Shown here: piece after piece, positions 1 through 6,426 of the stretch | Numbering within the stretch: position 1 is the stretch's first letter | Layout: every line of letters begins with the position of its first letter | Assembly: GCA_002413305.1 (NCBI GenBank) | Contig: DHWS01000030.1 | Span: forward strand, 30,126-39,672 | Origin: Actinobacteria bacterium UBA5176 | Lineage (GTDB): Bacteria > Actinomycetota > UBA4738 | Reading direction: 5' to 3' | DNA: 9,547 nucleotides | Program-made: the position numbers and the translations under genes | The notes under the pieces: generated by a model | Told to the model about the DNA's origin: nothing | Databases searched by the model: none | Seen by the model: only the letters and a program-made list of their open reading frames with translations

Positions 1-716
1 CCGGCCGGTTCTCGTTCAACGTCCGGGGGGGACGCTGCGAGGCGTGCGCCGGCGACGGCCAGATGAAGATCGAGATGCACTTCCTCCCCGACGTTTACGT
101 GACCTGCGAGGTTTGCAAGGGCACCCGCTACAACCGGGAGACCCTGGAGGTGCGATACAAGGCCCGGTCGATCTCGGACGTGCTGAACATGAGCGTGGAT
201 GAAGCACTGGGGTTCTTCCGAAACATCCCCGTGATCGCCCGCCACCTCCAGACGGTCAGCGACGTGGGTCTGGGCTACATCCGGATGGGCCAGCCGGCCC
301 CCACGCTGTCCGGCGGCGAGGCCCAGCGGGTCAAGCTGGCCAGCGAGCTGTCCAAGCGGGCCACCGGCCGGACCTTCTATATCCTGGACGAGCCCACCAC
401 CGGGCTGCACTTCGAAGACATCCGTAAGCTCCTCACCGTGCTGGATCGGCTGGTGTCGAACGGGAACACCGTCCTGGTGATCGAACACAACCTCGACGTG
501 ATCAAGACCGCGGACTGGGTGATCGACCTCGGGCCGGAGGGCGGGGACGCGGGCGGCCGGGTCGTGGCCACCGGGACACCGGAGCGGATCGCCGCCAACC
601 CGGACTCCTACACGGGCGCGTTCCTGGCCAAGCTGCTCGGCGGGACGGAGACCCGCGAGGCGGCATCCGTGGTTCGGATCGGCCGCCTTCAACGCGCCCG
701 GGCGGGCGCTGTTTAG
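1..716 (+). CDS. uvrA: UvrABC system protein A, C-terminal part (5' end outside window)
   Basis: DNA-damage recognition ATPase of nucleotide excision repair, acting as a dimer that loads UvrB on damaged DNA. The frame is open from base 3, giving about 237 C-terminal residues of a protein usually near 950. Visible in order: the second zinc module with Cys pairs CEAC (bases 36-47) and CEVC (105-116) flanking the conserved MHFLPDVYV stretch; the ABC signature [15 protein letters not shown] (from about base 307); Walker [12 protein letters not shown]; and the switch histidine in [11 protein letters not shown]. The conserved tail [11 protein letters not shown] is followed by about 25 poorly conserved residues, then TAG. 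The next gene starts 1 bp after this stop. Identification rests on family motifs seen directly; only the left truncation by the window edge is incomplete. Confidence 0.97.
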   Translation, partial: GRFSFNVRGGRCEACAGDGQMKIEMHFLPDVYVTCEVCKGTRYNRETLEVRYKARSISDVLNMSVDEALGFFRNIPVIARHLQTVSDVGLGYIRMGQPAPTLSGGEAQRVKLASELSKRATGRTFYILDEPTTGLHFEDIRKLLTVLDRLVSNGNTVLVIEHNLDVIKTADWVIDLGPEGGDAGGRVVATGTPERIAANPDSYTGAFLAKLLGGTETREAASVVRIGRLQRARAGAV

Positions 717-717
717 A

Positions 718-2346
718 ATGAGCGCCGCCGTGGTCCAGACCCGATCGATCCTCGCGAGGCACTGGCGGGCGTTCGCCGCCCTGGTTGCGGCCACCATCGC
801 CGGTGCCGCCTGCGCGCCGGGCGGGAGCCCGCCCAGCTTCCCGGTGGTCGCCGCCACCGGCCTTCGCGTCCAGGTCGTCGATTCGCTGTACGACGCAGGC
901 CGCTCCCCGTCGGTCGCGTTGGACAAGAACGGCAACCCGGAGGTCGCCTACCTCCTGTACCAGCCGGTCCTGAAGAAGGGGGATCTGCCCCCGCCGATCG
1001 TGGGCGGCGCGCCGCAACCCCCGTCCGTGATGCAAGCGGCGTATTCCGGCGGGACCTGGACCCGGGTGCCCGCCAGCGGCGGCGTCTCGCTCGGGCAGTC
1101 GGAGGCCGGCAAGGCGACGGCGATCGCGAACAAGGACGGCCAGGCCATCCCGGGGGTCAACGACGCCATGACCCTGGACGCGGCCGGAAAGCACCACATC
1201 GTGTGGGCCACCCCGTCCGGGCTCTTCTACACCGACGACTCCAACGGGACCTACGGGAGCCCGACGAAGATCAGCTCCGCACAGACGTTCGGGGCGTCCA
1301 TCGCGGTGGCCCCCGACGGTACTTCGTGGATCGCCTACTACGAAGGGTCGACCGTCAAGGTGGCAAGCGGCTCGGGCAGCACGTTCACGGAAGAGCAGGT
1401 CGCCACGACCAGCGGCGCGCCGGGAGCCACCGCGGGCGTGACGGCCATCGGAGCAGGGTCGAGCGGCCCGCAGGTCGCGTACGGCGACAACGGCACGACG
1501 GTGGTTGCCTCGAAGGTCGGGAACGCCTGGACGCCGACGCCGATCACGGGACCCGGCGGCTACGGTCTGTCGATGGCCCTCGACAAGAGCGGGAATCCGA
1601 ACCTCGCTTACTACGACCAGTCCGGCAACGTCTACGAGGTCGGATTGAACGGGGGAGGCCAGACGAAGCTGGCCACCGTGGAGCCGGCGAAGGGTACGAC
1701 GGGCCCTTCGGCGGGCTGGTCGACCGGGATCGCGGTCGATGGCTCCGGGGTCGACTACGTCGCCTGGTCCGACATCGGGCGAGGACTGGTCTACGTGGCG
1801 ACGAACGGGAGCGGCTCGTTCCAGACCCACCCCGTCCAGGGGAGCTTCGGCGGCCTCAACCCCTCGATCGCGGTCTCGGCCGACGCGCAGCACCTGGCGG
1901 TGGCGTGGTACGACGGGCCGGACGGCGACCTCGACATCGCGACGCCGCCGGCCGGCAGCCTCGCCCTGGCCTTCTCGCCCGCCCCCGTGGTCCTGCCGTC
2001 GGCGGGCCCGACCGCCCCACAGTGCTCGCCCGGCAGCTCGACCGACCTCTCCATCGCCGCCCCGGTCGGCGCCGCCGCCAAGGGATTCGACACGACCTGC
2101 CTCGCGGTCGCGGCCGGGAAGACGTTCACGGTGACCTTCGCGAACGACGACACCGGCGTGCCGCACGACTGGGCGCTCTTCGCGAACTCCGCCGCCACGA
2201 GCCCGATCGGCGGGGCCACCAGCCCGACCCCGGTCAGTCCGGGCAGCTCGCAGAAATACTCGCTGACGGCCCTGAAGGCAGGCACGTACTTCTACCACTG
2301 CGACTTCCACCAGACCACGATGACCGGCACGCTCGTCGTGAAGTAA
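718..2346 (+). CDS. Exported beta-propeller protein with C-terminal type 1 copper cupredoxin domain; probable lipoprotein
   Basis: 542 residues, not a recognised named gene. Residues 1-32 look like a lipoprotein signal: basic n-region (R9, R15, R18), hydrophobic 19-30, then Cys32 in GAAC, an imperfect lipobox because Gly is at -3. Residues 60-410 contain seven spaced repeats of the type 'S-x-A-hydrophobic-D-x-x-G-x-P-x-hydrophobic-A-Y/W' (around 63, 148, 192, 240, 283, 335 and 381), which suggests a seven-bladed propeller. After a proline/alanine linker (411-435) comes a cupredoxin with the ligand set His483, Cys528, His531, Met535, plus Cys436 and Cys461 that could form a disulfide. The domain is clearly homologous to the last domain of the nitrite reductase at 2941-4422. 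The start lies 1 bp after uvrA with no clear ribosome site; GTG at 730, behind TAGAAT at 714-719, is an alternative. Role inferred: extracytoplasmic electron carrier or copper/redox accessory protein. Function unproven. Confidence 0.85.
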   Translation: MSAAVVQTRSILARHWRAFAALVAATIAGAACAPGGSPPSFPVVAATGLRVQVVDSLYDAGRSPSVALDKNGNPEVAYLLYQPVLKKGDLPPPIVGGAPQPPSVMQAAYSGGTWTRVPASGGVSLGQSEAGKATAIANKDGQAIPGVNDAMTLDAAGKHHIVWATPSGLFYTDDSNGTYGSPTKISSAQTFGASIAVAPDGTSWIAYYEGSTVKVASGSGSTFTEEQVATTSGAPGATAGVTAIGAGSSGPQVAYGDNGTTVVASKVGNAWTPTPITGPGGYGLSMALDKSGNPNLAYYDQSGNVYEVGLNGGGQTKLATVEPAKGTTGPSAGWSTGIAVDGSGVDYVAWSDIGRGLVYVATNGSGSFQTHPVQGSFGGLNPSIAVSADAQHLAVAWYDGPDGDLDIATPPAGSLALAFSPAPVVLPSAGPTAPQCSPGSSTDLSIAAPVGAAAKGFDTTCLAVAAGKTFTVTFANDDTGVPHDWALFANSAATSPIGGATSPTPVSPGSSQKYSLTALKAGTYFYHCDFHQTTMTGTLVVK

Positions 2347-2364
2347 CCGGCTCGCGGGCCGCTC

Positions 2365-2853
2365 CTACCCTCGCGTCCCTACCGGATTCCGCCCCGGCCC
2401 GGCCGGGCCGGCAAGCTGCGTGAGGTCCCGCCCCGAGACGAGCGCCTCCGCAACGGTCGCCGTGTCCAACGACGACCGAAGGGCCTGGGCCGCCTCGAAC
2501 CAGGCCGGATGCACCGGGCACGGATCGTCGGGACGGCAGGTGGTGCCGCGCAGGGTGCATCGCTGGGGGAGAAGGGCCCCCTCAGAGGCTTCCACGACCT
2601 CGAGCAAGGTGATCTCCGACGGTGGGCGGGCCAGGCGGTATCCCCCCTCCCGCCCCGCTCGCGCTTCGACCAGGCCGGCTCGAACCGTGTCCCCGAGGAC
2701 CTGTGGCGTGTAGCTCACGGGGATGGACATCGAGCCCGAGATCTCCCGGATCTTGCGGTACGAACCGTCCCCCCAGGCCTCCCCCAGGTAGAGGATCGCC
2801 CGCACCGCGTAGTCCGCACGTCTCGAAAGTTGCAGGTCCATCGGCCCGATCAT
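2365..2853 (-). CDS. Rrf2-family transcriptional regulator with three-cysteine cluster motif (NsrR/IscR-like)
   Basis: 162-residue DNA-binding regulator, the usual Rrf2 length. The N-terminus DLQLSRRADYAVRAILYL and the winged-helix part IPVSYTPQVLGDTVRAGLV (residues 44-62) are family hallmarks, as are GREGGYRLARPP (wing, 67-78) and ITLLEVVEASEG. Three cysteines at 99, 106 and 112 sit where IscR and NsrR bind an iron-sulfur cluster, but spacing is C-x6-C-x5-C rather than the common C-x5-C-x5-C. Met5 is an alternative start; Met1 has GAGGGG only 1 nt upstream, so neither start has ideal spacing. It is divergent from nirK with a perfect inverted repeat between them and convergent with the propeller gene (18 bp gap). 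Inference: an Fe-S based NO or redox sensor controlling itself and nirK. It could equally sense iron-sulfur status or something else, so no gene symbol is given. Confidence 0.92.
   Translation of the reverse strand: MIGPMDLQLSRRADYAVRAILYLGEAWGDGSYRKIREISGSMSIPVSYTPQVLGDTVRAGLVEARAGREGGYRLARPPSEITLLEVVEASEGALLPQRCTLRGTTCRPDDPCPVHPAWFEAAQALRSSLDTATVAEALVSGRDLTQLAGPAGPGRNPVGTRG
2394..2411. repeat. Perfect 18-bp GC palindrome at the 3' end of the Rrf2 gene
   Basis: CCGGCCCGGCCGGGCCGG reads identically on both strands. It lies inside the last codons of the regulator and about 48 bp past the stop of the convergent propeller gene. RNA from either strand could fold here and act as a bidirectional transcription barrier, but no U-tract follows and simple GC richness may explain it. 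Confidence 0.4.
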
Positions 2854-2870
2854 ACCCCTCGTTCAGTCTC

Positions 2871-2877
2871 TAGCCTA
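2871..2877. promoter_or_regulatory. Candidate overlapping -10 boxes for divergent rrf2/nirK promoters
   Basis: TAGCCT (plus strand, 2871-2876) and TAGGCT (minus strand, 2877-2872) both fit the actinobacterial TANNNT -10 pattern and overlap each other. The minus-strand box would start RNA about 12 nt before the regulator ATG. TAAGCT at 2889-2894, inside the inverted repeat, is another plus-strand candidate. No convincing -35 box is visible for any of them, so this is a weak call. Confidence 0.25.
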
Positions 2878-2900
2878 ACGTGTAGGAGTAAGCTACACGT
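2878..2900. promoter_or_regulatory. Perfect inverted repeat, probable operator of the Rrf2 regulator
   Basis: ACGTGTAG, 7-nt spacer GAGTAAG, CTACACGT: a perfect 8-7-8 dyad of 23 bp. It stands in the 87-bp gap between the divergent regulator and nirK, just beside or over the candidate -10 boxes. Rrf2 proteins bind as dimers to dyads of about this size. Regulation of both genes by this site is inferred from position and symmetry; binding itself is not shown. Confidence 0.62.
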
Positions 2901-2908
2901 GTTGGAGT
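2878..2908 (+). repeat. 12-bp direct repeat overlapping the operator
   Basis: ACGTGTAGGAGT (2878-2889) recurs as ACGTGTTGGAGT (2897-2908) with one mismatch and a 19-bp period, close to two helical turns. With the inverted copy at 2893-2900 this makes three half-site-like elements in about 31 bp, and ACACGTGT at 2895-2902 is itself palindromic. This could allow two dimers to bind side by side. Confidence 0.6.
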
Positions 2909-2928
2909 CGAGGAGCACGCGGTCGGAA

Positions 2929-2935
2929 AGAGAGG
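2929..2935 (+). promoter_or_regulatory. Ribosome binding site of the nirK-like gene
   Basis: AGAGAGG ends 5 nt before ATG at 2941. The reading frame stays open far upstream (to about 2509) through the divergent regulator, so this site and the hydrophobic export signal right after ATG decide the start. Confidence 0.7.
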
Positions 2936-2940
2936 TCCGG

Positions 2941-4422
2941 ATGGATGCGAACAGGAGCGAACGAGGCAACGCTGGGATCGCGGTCCTTGTGGTGCTGTCC
3001 CTGACGGCCCTGGGGGTCGGGACGGCCGGCGTGGTCCGCGGCGGGGCGCGGTCCTCGCGAGCGGTCCAGGCTGCTTCCGTGCCCTACCTGATGGCGGGGA
3101 GCGGCACCGGCCACGTGGTGAGCGTCGACCTGACGGCGAACGACACGACCATCCAGGAGATCGCTCCCGGCGTGAAGTTCAACGCCTGGACCTTCAACGG
3201 CACCGCACCGGGTCCCGTGATCCGCGTCCAGCAGGGCGACACCGTGCAGTTCACCCTCCACAACGCGTCGAAGAACATGTCCCATTCGATCGACTTCCAC
3301 GCCGCGCAGACGCCGTGGGACGTGAACTATCAGGCGGTGGCGCCTGGCAAGGTCTTCACCTTCAGTTGGGTGGCTCGGTTCCCGGGCGTGTTCATGTACC
3401 ACTGCGGGACCCCGCCGGTCATCCAGCACATCTCGAACGGGATGTACGGCGCGATCGTCGTCGAGCCCGCCCACACGCTCGCCCCGGCCCGCGAATACGT
3501 CTTGGTGCAGAGCGAGTTCTACCCTTCGGCCCAGCCGACGGGCGGCGTTTACTACGGCGACTACAACGCGATGCTGGCCAACCAGCCCCAGTACATCGTG
3601 TTCAACGGAGAGGCCAACCAGTTCAAGGACCACCCCTTGGTCGCCAGGCCGGGGGAGCTGATCCGGCTCTGGGTGGTGGACGCCGGCCCCAGCCACTGGT
3701 CGGCCTTCCACGTGATCGGCGCGCTGTTCGACAGCGCGTACGCGAGCGGGAACCCGGCGAACGCCGTGCACGGCGTGCAGACCGTAACCATCGCTCCCGG
3801 TGACGGGTGGATGATGGAGCTCCGGATCCCCGACGCCGGGCTGTATCCGTTCGTCACGCACTCCTTCGCCGATGCGGGGAGGGGGGCGCTGGGGATCATC
3901 AAGGTGGACCCGAAGGCGCCTGCGGCTCCGAAGTCGTACCCGACGATGGGCGACCCGATGACGGCCGGGGTGACGGCTGATACCGCGACCGGGACCACCG
4001 GCCCGAGCACCGGCGGCACCGGGATGGCCGGTATGCCCATGCCTTCGCCGGCGGCCGGCGGGACGTCTTCGCCTCCCGGTGCGGCCTCGTGCATGCCGAT
4101 GGGAACGAAGCTCGAGATCACCGCACCGGCCGGGGCGAGCACGTCGGGGTTCGACAAGACGTGCCTGGCCGCCCCCGCCGGGTTGACGTTCACCGTGACC
4201 TTCAAGAACCTGGACACGGGCATCCCGCACAACTTCGCGATCTACTCGGACTCGAACGCCACCACGTGGCTGGGCGGGGCGGAGAGCGCGGCGAAGATCG
4301 TGATGGGACCGGGGAGCGTCACCTACACGATCAAAGGGCTGCCTGCCGGCCAGTACTTCTTCCGGTGCGACATCCACCCCCAGACCATGAAGGGCGTGTT
4401 CATAGTCGCGGGCGGCCACTGA
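2941..4422 (+). CDS. nirK: Three-cupredoxin copper nitrite reductase (NirK-like), NO-forming, with C-terminal type 1 copper domain
   Basis: 493 residues. Expected reaction: one-electron reduction of nitrite to nitric oxide outside the cytoplasmic membrane. A hydrophobic stretch at 12-32 is a signal peptide or membrane anchor. Cupredoxin domain 1 (about 55-176) carries type 1 copper ligands His115, Cys155, His163, Met168, type 2 ligands His120 and His154, and catalytic Asp118 (motifs HSIDFH and YHCG). Domain 2 (about 180-322) provides the third type 2 ligand, His307 in FVTHS. The position of the usual second catalytic His (IGGHGD in known enzymes) reads IGALFD, so Leu262 replaces it. A Pro/Thr/Gly/Met linker (323-383) leads to an extra cupredoxin (384-490) with His430, Cys476, His479, Met483, a likely tethered electron relay. 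Canonical NirK has only two domains. Divergent from the Rrf2 gene, followed by a hairpin. A different multicopper oxidase activity remains possible, but laccase HxH/HCH motifs are absent. Confidence 0.85.
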   Translation: MDANRSERGNAGIAVLVVLSLTALGVGTAGVVRGGARSSRAVQAASVPYLMAGSGTGHVVSVDLTANDTTIQEIAPGVKFNAWTFNGTAPGPVIRVQQGDTVQFTLHNASKNMSHSIDFHAAQTPWDVNYQAVAPGKVFTFSWVARFPGVFMYHCGTPPVIQHISNGMYGAIVVEPAHTLAPAREYVLVQSEFYPSAQPTGGVYYGDYNAMLANQPQYIVFNGEANQFKDHPLVARPGELIRLWVVDAGPSHWSAFHVIGALFDSAYASGNPANAVHGVQTVTIAPGDGWMMELRIPDAGLYPFVTHSFADAGRGALGIIKVDPKAPAAPKSYPTMGDPMTAGVTADTATGTTGPSTGGTGMAGMPMPSPAAGGTSSPPGAASCMPMGTKLEITAPAGASTSGFDKTCLAAPAGLTFTVTFKNLDTGIPHNFAIYSDSNATTWLGGAESAAKIVMGPGSVTYTIKGLPAGQYFFRCDIHPQTMKGVFIVAGGH

Positions 4423-4433
4423 CCGGACGGCAC

Positions 4434-4477
4434 GCGGGCGGGGAGGGTTTGCGGAAAGACAGAACCTCCCCGTCCGC
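4434..4477 (+). terminator. Long hairpin after the nirK-like gene
   Basis: Bases 4434-4449 pair with 4463-4477: about 15 pairs including one G-T pair and one bulged G (4447), with a 13-nt loop. It begins 11 bp after the stop codon. The tail is TTGCGGGG, without a U-run, so it is an imperfect intrinsic terminator. It would separate the copper island from uvrC. Confidence 0.6.
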
Positions 4478-4504
4478 TTGCGGGGTGGGGCCCCGGCTCG
4501 CTCC

Positions 4505-4510
4505 TACAAT
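4505..4510 (+). promoter_or_regulatory. Candidate -10 box of uvrC, suggesting a leaderless mRNA
   Basis: TACAAT differs from TATAAT at one base and ends 8 nt before the GTG start of uvrC, so transcription would begin at or within a few bases of the start codon. No Shine-Dalgarno sequence is seen before GTG, and an in-frame stop lies just upstream. Leaderless mRNAs with this geometry are common in actinobacteria. No clear -35 box. Confidence 0.45.
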
Positions 4511-4518
4511 GGTCTAGC

Positions 4519-6426
4519 GTGAGCGTCCGACGGCCGGAACCGTCCTCCATCCCCGACGAGCCGGGCGCGTACCTCTTCCGGGACTCCGACGGTCGCGTCG
4601 TCTACGTGGGGAAGGCGATCTCCCTCCGCAAACGGCTCGCTTCGTACTGGAGCCGCCCGCTGCATCCGCGCACCGAGGCGATGGTCGAGCACGCCGTCAC
4701 GGTCGACTGGATCCTGGCGAAGAACGAGGTCGACGCGCTGATGCTCGAGTACAACCTCATCAAGTCGCACCGGCCACGGTTCAACATCCGCTACCGCGAC
4801 GACAAGTCGTACCCGTACCTCGCGCTGACCGTGGGGGAGCGTTGGCCCCGGGCCAGGGTGATGCGGGGACCCAAGCGCAAAGGGGTCCGGTACTTCGGGC
4901 CGTACGGCCACGCCTACGCGATCCGGGAGACCCTCGACGCGCTGACCCGGGTCTTTCCTGTTCGAACGTGCAGCGACGGGTTCTTCGACCAGCGGGCCCG
5001 GGCGGGACGGCCATGCCTCTACTACGACATCGGGCGATGCGCCGGCCCGTGCGTGCCGGCATCGACCGGGGTCACCGAGGCGAGCTACCGCGAACAGGTC
5101 GACGCGCTGTCCGACTTCCTGGCCGGGCGACACAAGCCGATCCTGTCTCGCCTCGACGTGGAGATGCGGGGCGCCGCCGAGTCGCTCGAGTTCGAACGCG
5201 CCGCCAAGCTCCGGGACCAGCTCGCCGCCGCCCGCAAGGCGATCGAGAGCCAGGAGATGGTGCTCTCCCGCCGGGAGGACCTCGACGTCATCGGGATCGA
5301 AGAGGACGACCTCGAAGCCGCGTTGCAGGTGTTCTTCGTCCGGGGCGGCCGGGTGATGGGCCGGCGCGGGTGGGTGGTCGACAAGGTGGAGGACATCCAG
5401 CTCCCTGGGCTGATCTCGTCGTTCGTGCGCGAGCTGTACATGGAGCGCGAAGAGGTCCCCCGGCGCGTGCTGGTGCCGGTCCTTCCCGAGGAGCAGGAGC
5501 TGCTCGAGGAGTGGCTGTCCCGGGTCCGGGGCTCCCGCGTTCAGATCTCCGTCCCGGCCCGTGGCGACGGCCGCCGCCTGCTCCAGACGGTCACCCAGAA
5601 CGCGAAGGAAGCCTTCGTCCGCCACAAGCTGAAGCGGTCGTCGGACTTCGCTGCGCGGTCACGGGCGCTGCAGGAGCTGGGCGACGCTCTCGGCCTGCCG
5701 AACGGCCCGCTGCGCATCGAGTGCTACGACATCTCCAACCTCGGCCCGACGGACAAGGTCGCCTCGATGGTCGTGTTCGAGGACGGCCTGCCGAAGCGCA
5801 GCGATTACCGAAAGTTCGCCATCAAGAGCGTGCCGGGACAAGACGACTTTGCAAGCATGGAGGAAGTGCTCCGACGACGCCTGGCCCGCCTGCGCAGCGA
5901 AGGGGAACCGGCCGGCCCGGCCGGCCCAGAAGAAGAGACGCCCCGGCGGCGGCGGCGGTTCGCGTACTTCCCGTCGCTCATCGTGGTGGACGGAGGACGC
6001 GGGCAGCTCTCGGTGGCCGAACGGGTGCTGGCCGACTTCGGGCTCGCCATCCCTGTGGTCGGGCTCGCCAAGCGGCTGGAGGAGGTCTACCTCCCCGGCC
6101 AACCCCAACCCCTGCAGATCCCTCGCGGGTCGGAGGCGCTGTTCGTGCTCCAGCACATCCGGGACGAGGCGCACCGGTTCGCCATCACCTTCCACCGGCA
6201 GAAGCGGCAGAAACGCGCGCTCAGGTCCGTCCTGGACGATATCCCCGGCGTGGGCCCGTCGCGGAAGAAGGCCCTGCTCCGGCGATTCGGGTCGGTGGCG
6301 CGGCTGCGGACCGCCTCGTCAGAGGAGATCGACGGCACCCCGGGGGTGGGCCGATCCCTGGCCGGGGTGATCCATGAGCACCTCCATCGCGTAGAAGCAG
6401 TGACGGACGTACGGAGGGTGGGATGA
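4519..6426 (+). CDS. uvrC: UvrABC system protein C (excinuclease nuclease subunit)
   Basis: 635 residues, full family length. UvrC makes both incisions flanking a lesion in the UvrB-DNA complex. Order: GIY-YIG nuclease (15-93; Tyr18, Tyr29, Arg39, Glu77); a four-cysteine region C151, C166, C174, C178; UVR domain for UvrB contact (about 203-238); RNase H-like nuclease with Asp404 (CYDIS), Asp491 (VVDGGRGQL) and His552 (DEAHRF); and tandem helix-hairpin-helix DNA-binding motifs (572-622, IPGVGPSRKKALL and TPGVGRSLAG). The cysteine pattern matches the one reported to hold a 4Fe-4S cluster in the E. coli protein. An insert at 460-480, rich in Glu, Pro and Arg, lies just before the second catalytic Asp and looks like a disordered loop. 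GTG 4519 is the start: a nearby ATG at 4509 hits TAG after one codon, and a -10 box is just upstream. Confidence 0.97.
   Translation: MSVRRPEPSSIPDEPGAYLFRDSDGRVVYVGKAISLRKRLASYWSRPLHPRTEAMVEHAVTVDWILAKNEVDALMLEYNLIKSHRPRFNIRYRDDKSYPYLALTVGERWPRARVMRGPKRKGVRYFGPYGHAYAIRETLDALTRVFPVRTCSDGFFDQRARAGRPCLYYDIGRCAGPCVPASTGVTEASYREQVDALSDFLAGRHKPILSRLDVEMRGAAESLEFERAAKLRDQLAAARKAIESQEMVLSRREDLDVIGIEEDDLEAALQVFFVRGGRVMGRRGWVVDKVEDIQLPGLISSFVRELYMEREEVPRRVLVPVLPEEQELLEEWLSRVRGSRVQISVPARGDGRRLLQTVTQNAKEAFVRHKLKRSSDFAARSRALQELGDALGLPNGPLRIECYDISNLGPTDKVASMVVFEDGLPKRSDYRKFAIKSVPGQDDFASMEEVLRRRLARLRSEGEPAGPAGPEEETPRRRRRFAYFPSLIVVDGGRGQLSVAERVLADFGLAIPVVGLAKRLEEVYLPGQPQPLQIPRGSEALFVLQHIRDEAHRFAITFHRQKRQKRALRSVLDDIPGVGPSRKKALLRRFGSVARLRTASSEEIDGTPGVGRSLAGVIHEHLHRVEAVTDVRRVG

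Noticed and set aside
502..2310. Long open frame on the minus strand (about 600 codons) opposite the propeller gene
   Set aside because: Its translation is Arg/Gly/Ala-rich low-complexity sequence without motifs, a usual shadow in high-GC DNA; the plus strand has clear signal, repeats and copper ligands.
2707..2713. Further CGTGTAG/CTACACG copies (2707-2713, 4323-4329, 8097-8103) as extra operators
   Set aside because: All three lie in coding sequence where TAC-ACG encodes Tyr-Thr, and none has a paired half-site.
2509..2940. Upstream extension of the nirK frame into the divergent regulator
   Set aside because: It would run through the antisense of the Rrf2 gene and the operator; ATG 2941 has a good ribosome site and is followed by an export signal.
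2893..4419. Long open frame on the minus strand opposite nirK
   Set aside because: Arg/His/Val-rich shadow without recognisable domains; the plus strand has conserved copper ligands throughout.
2941..4422. Laccase or other trinuclear multicopper oxidase for the 2941-4422 gene
   Set aside because: The HxH pairs and HCH-x3-H signature of trinuclear centres are absent, while the NirK type 1/type 2 ligand pattern is complete.
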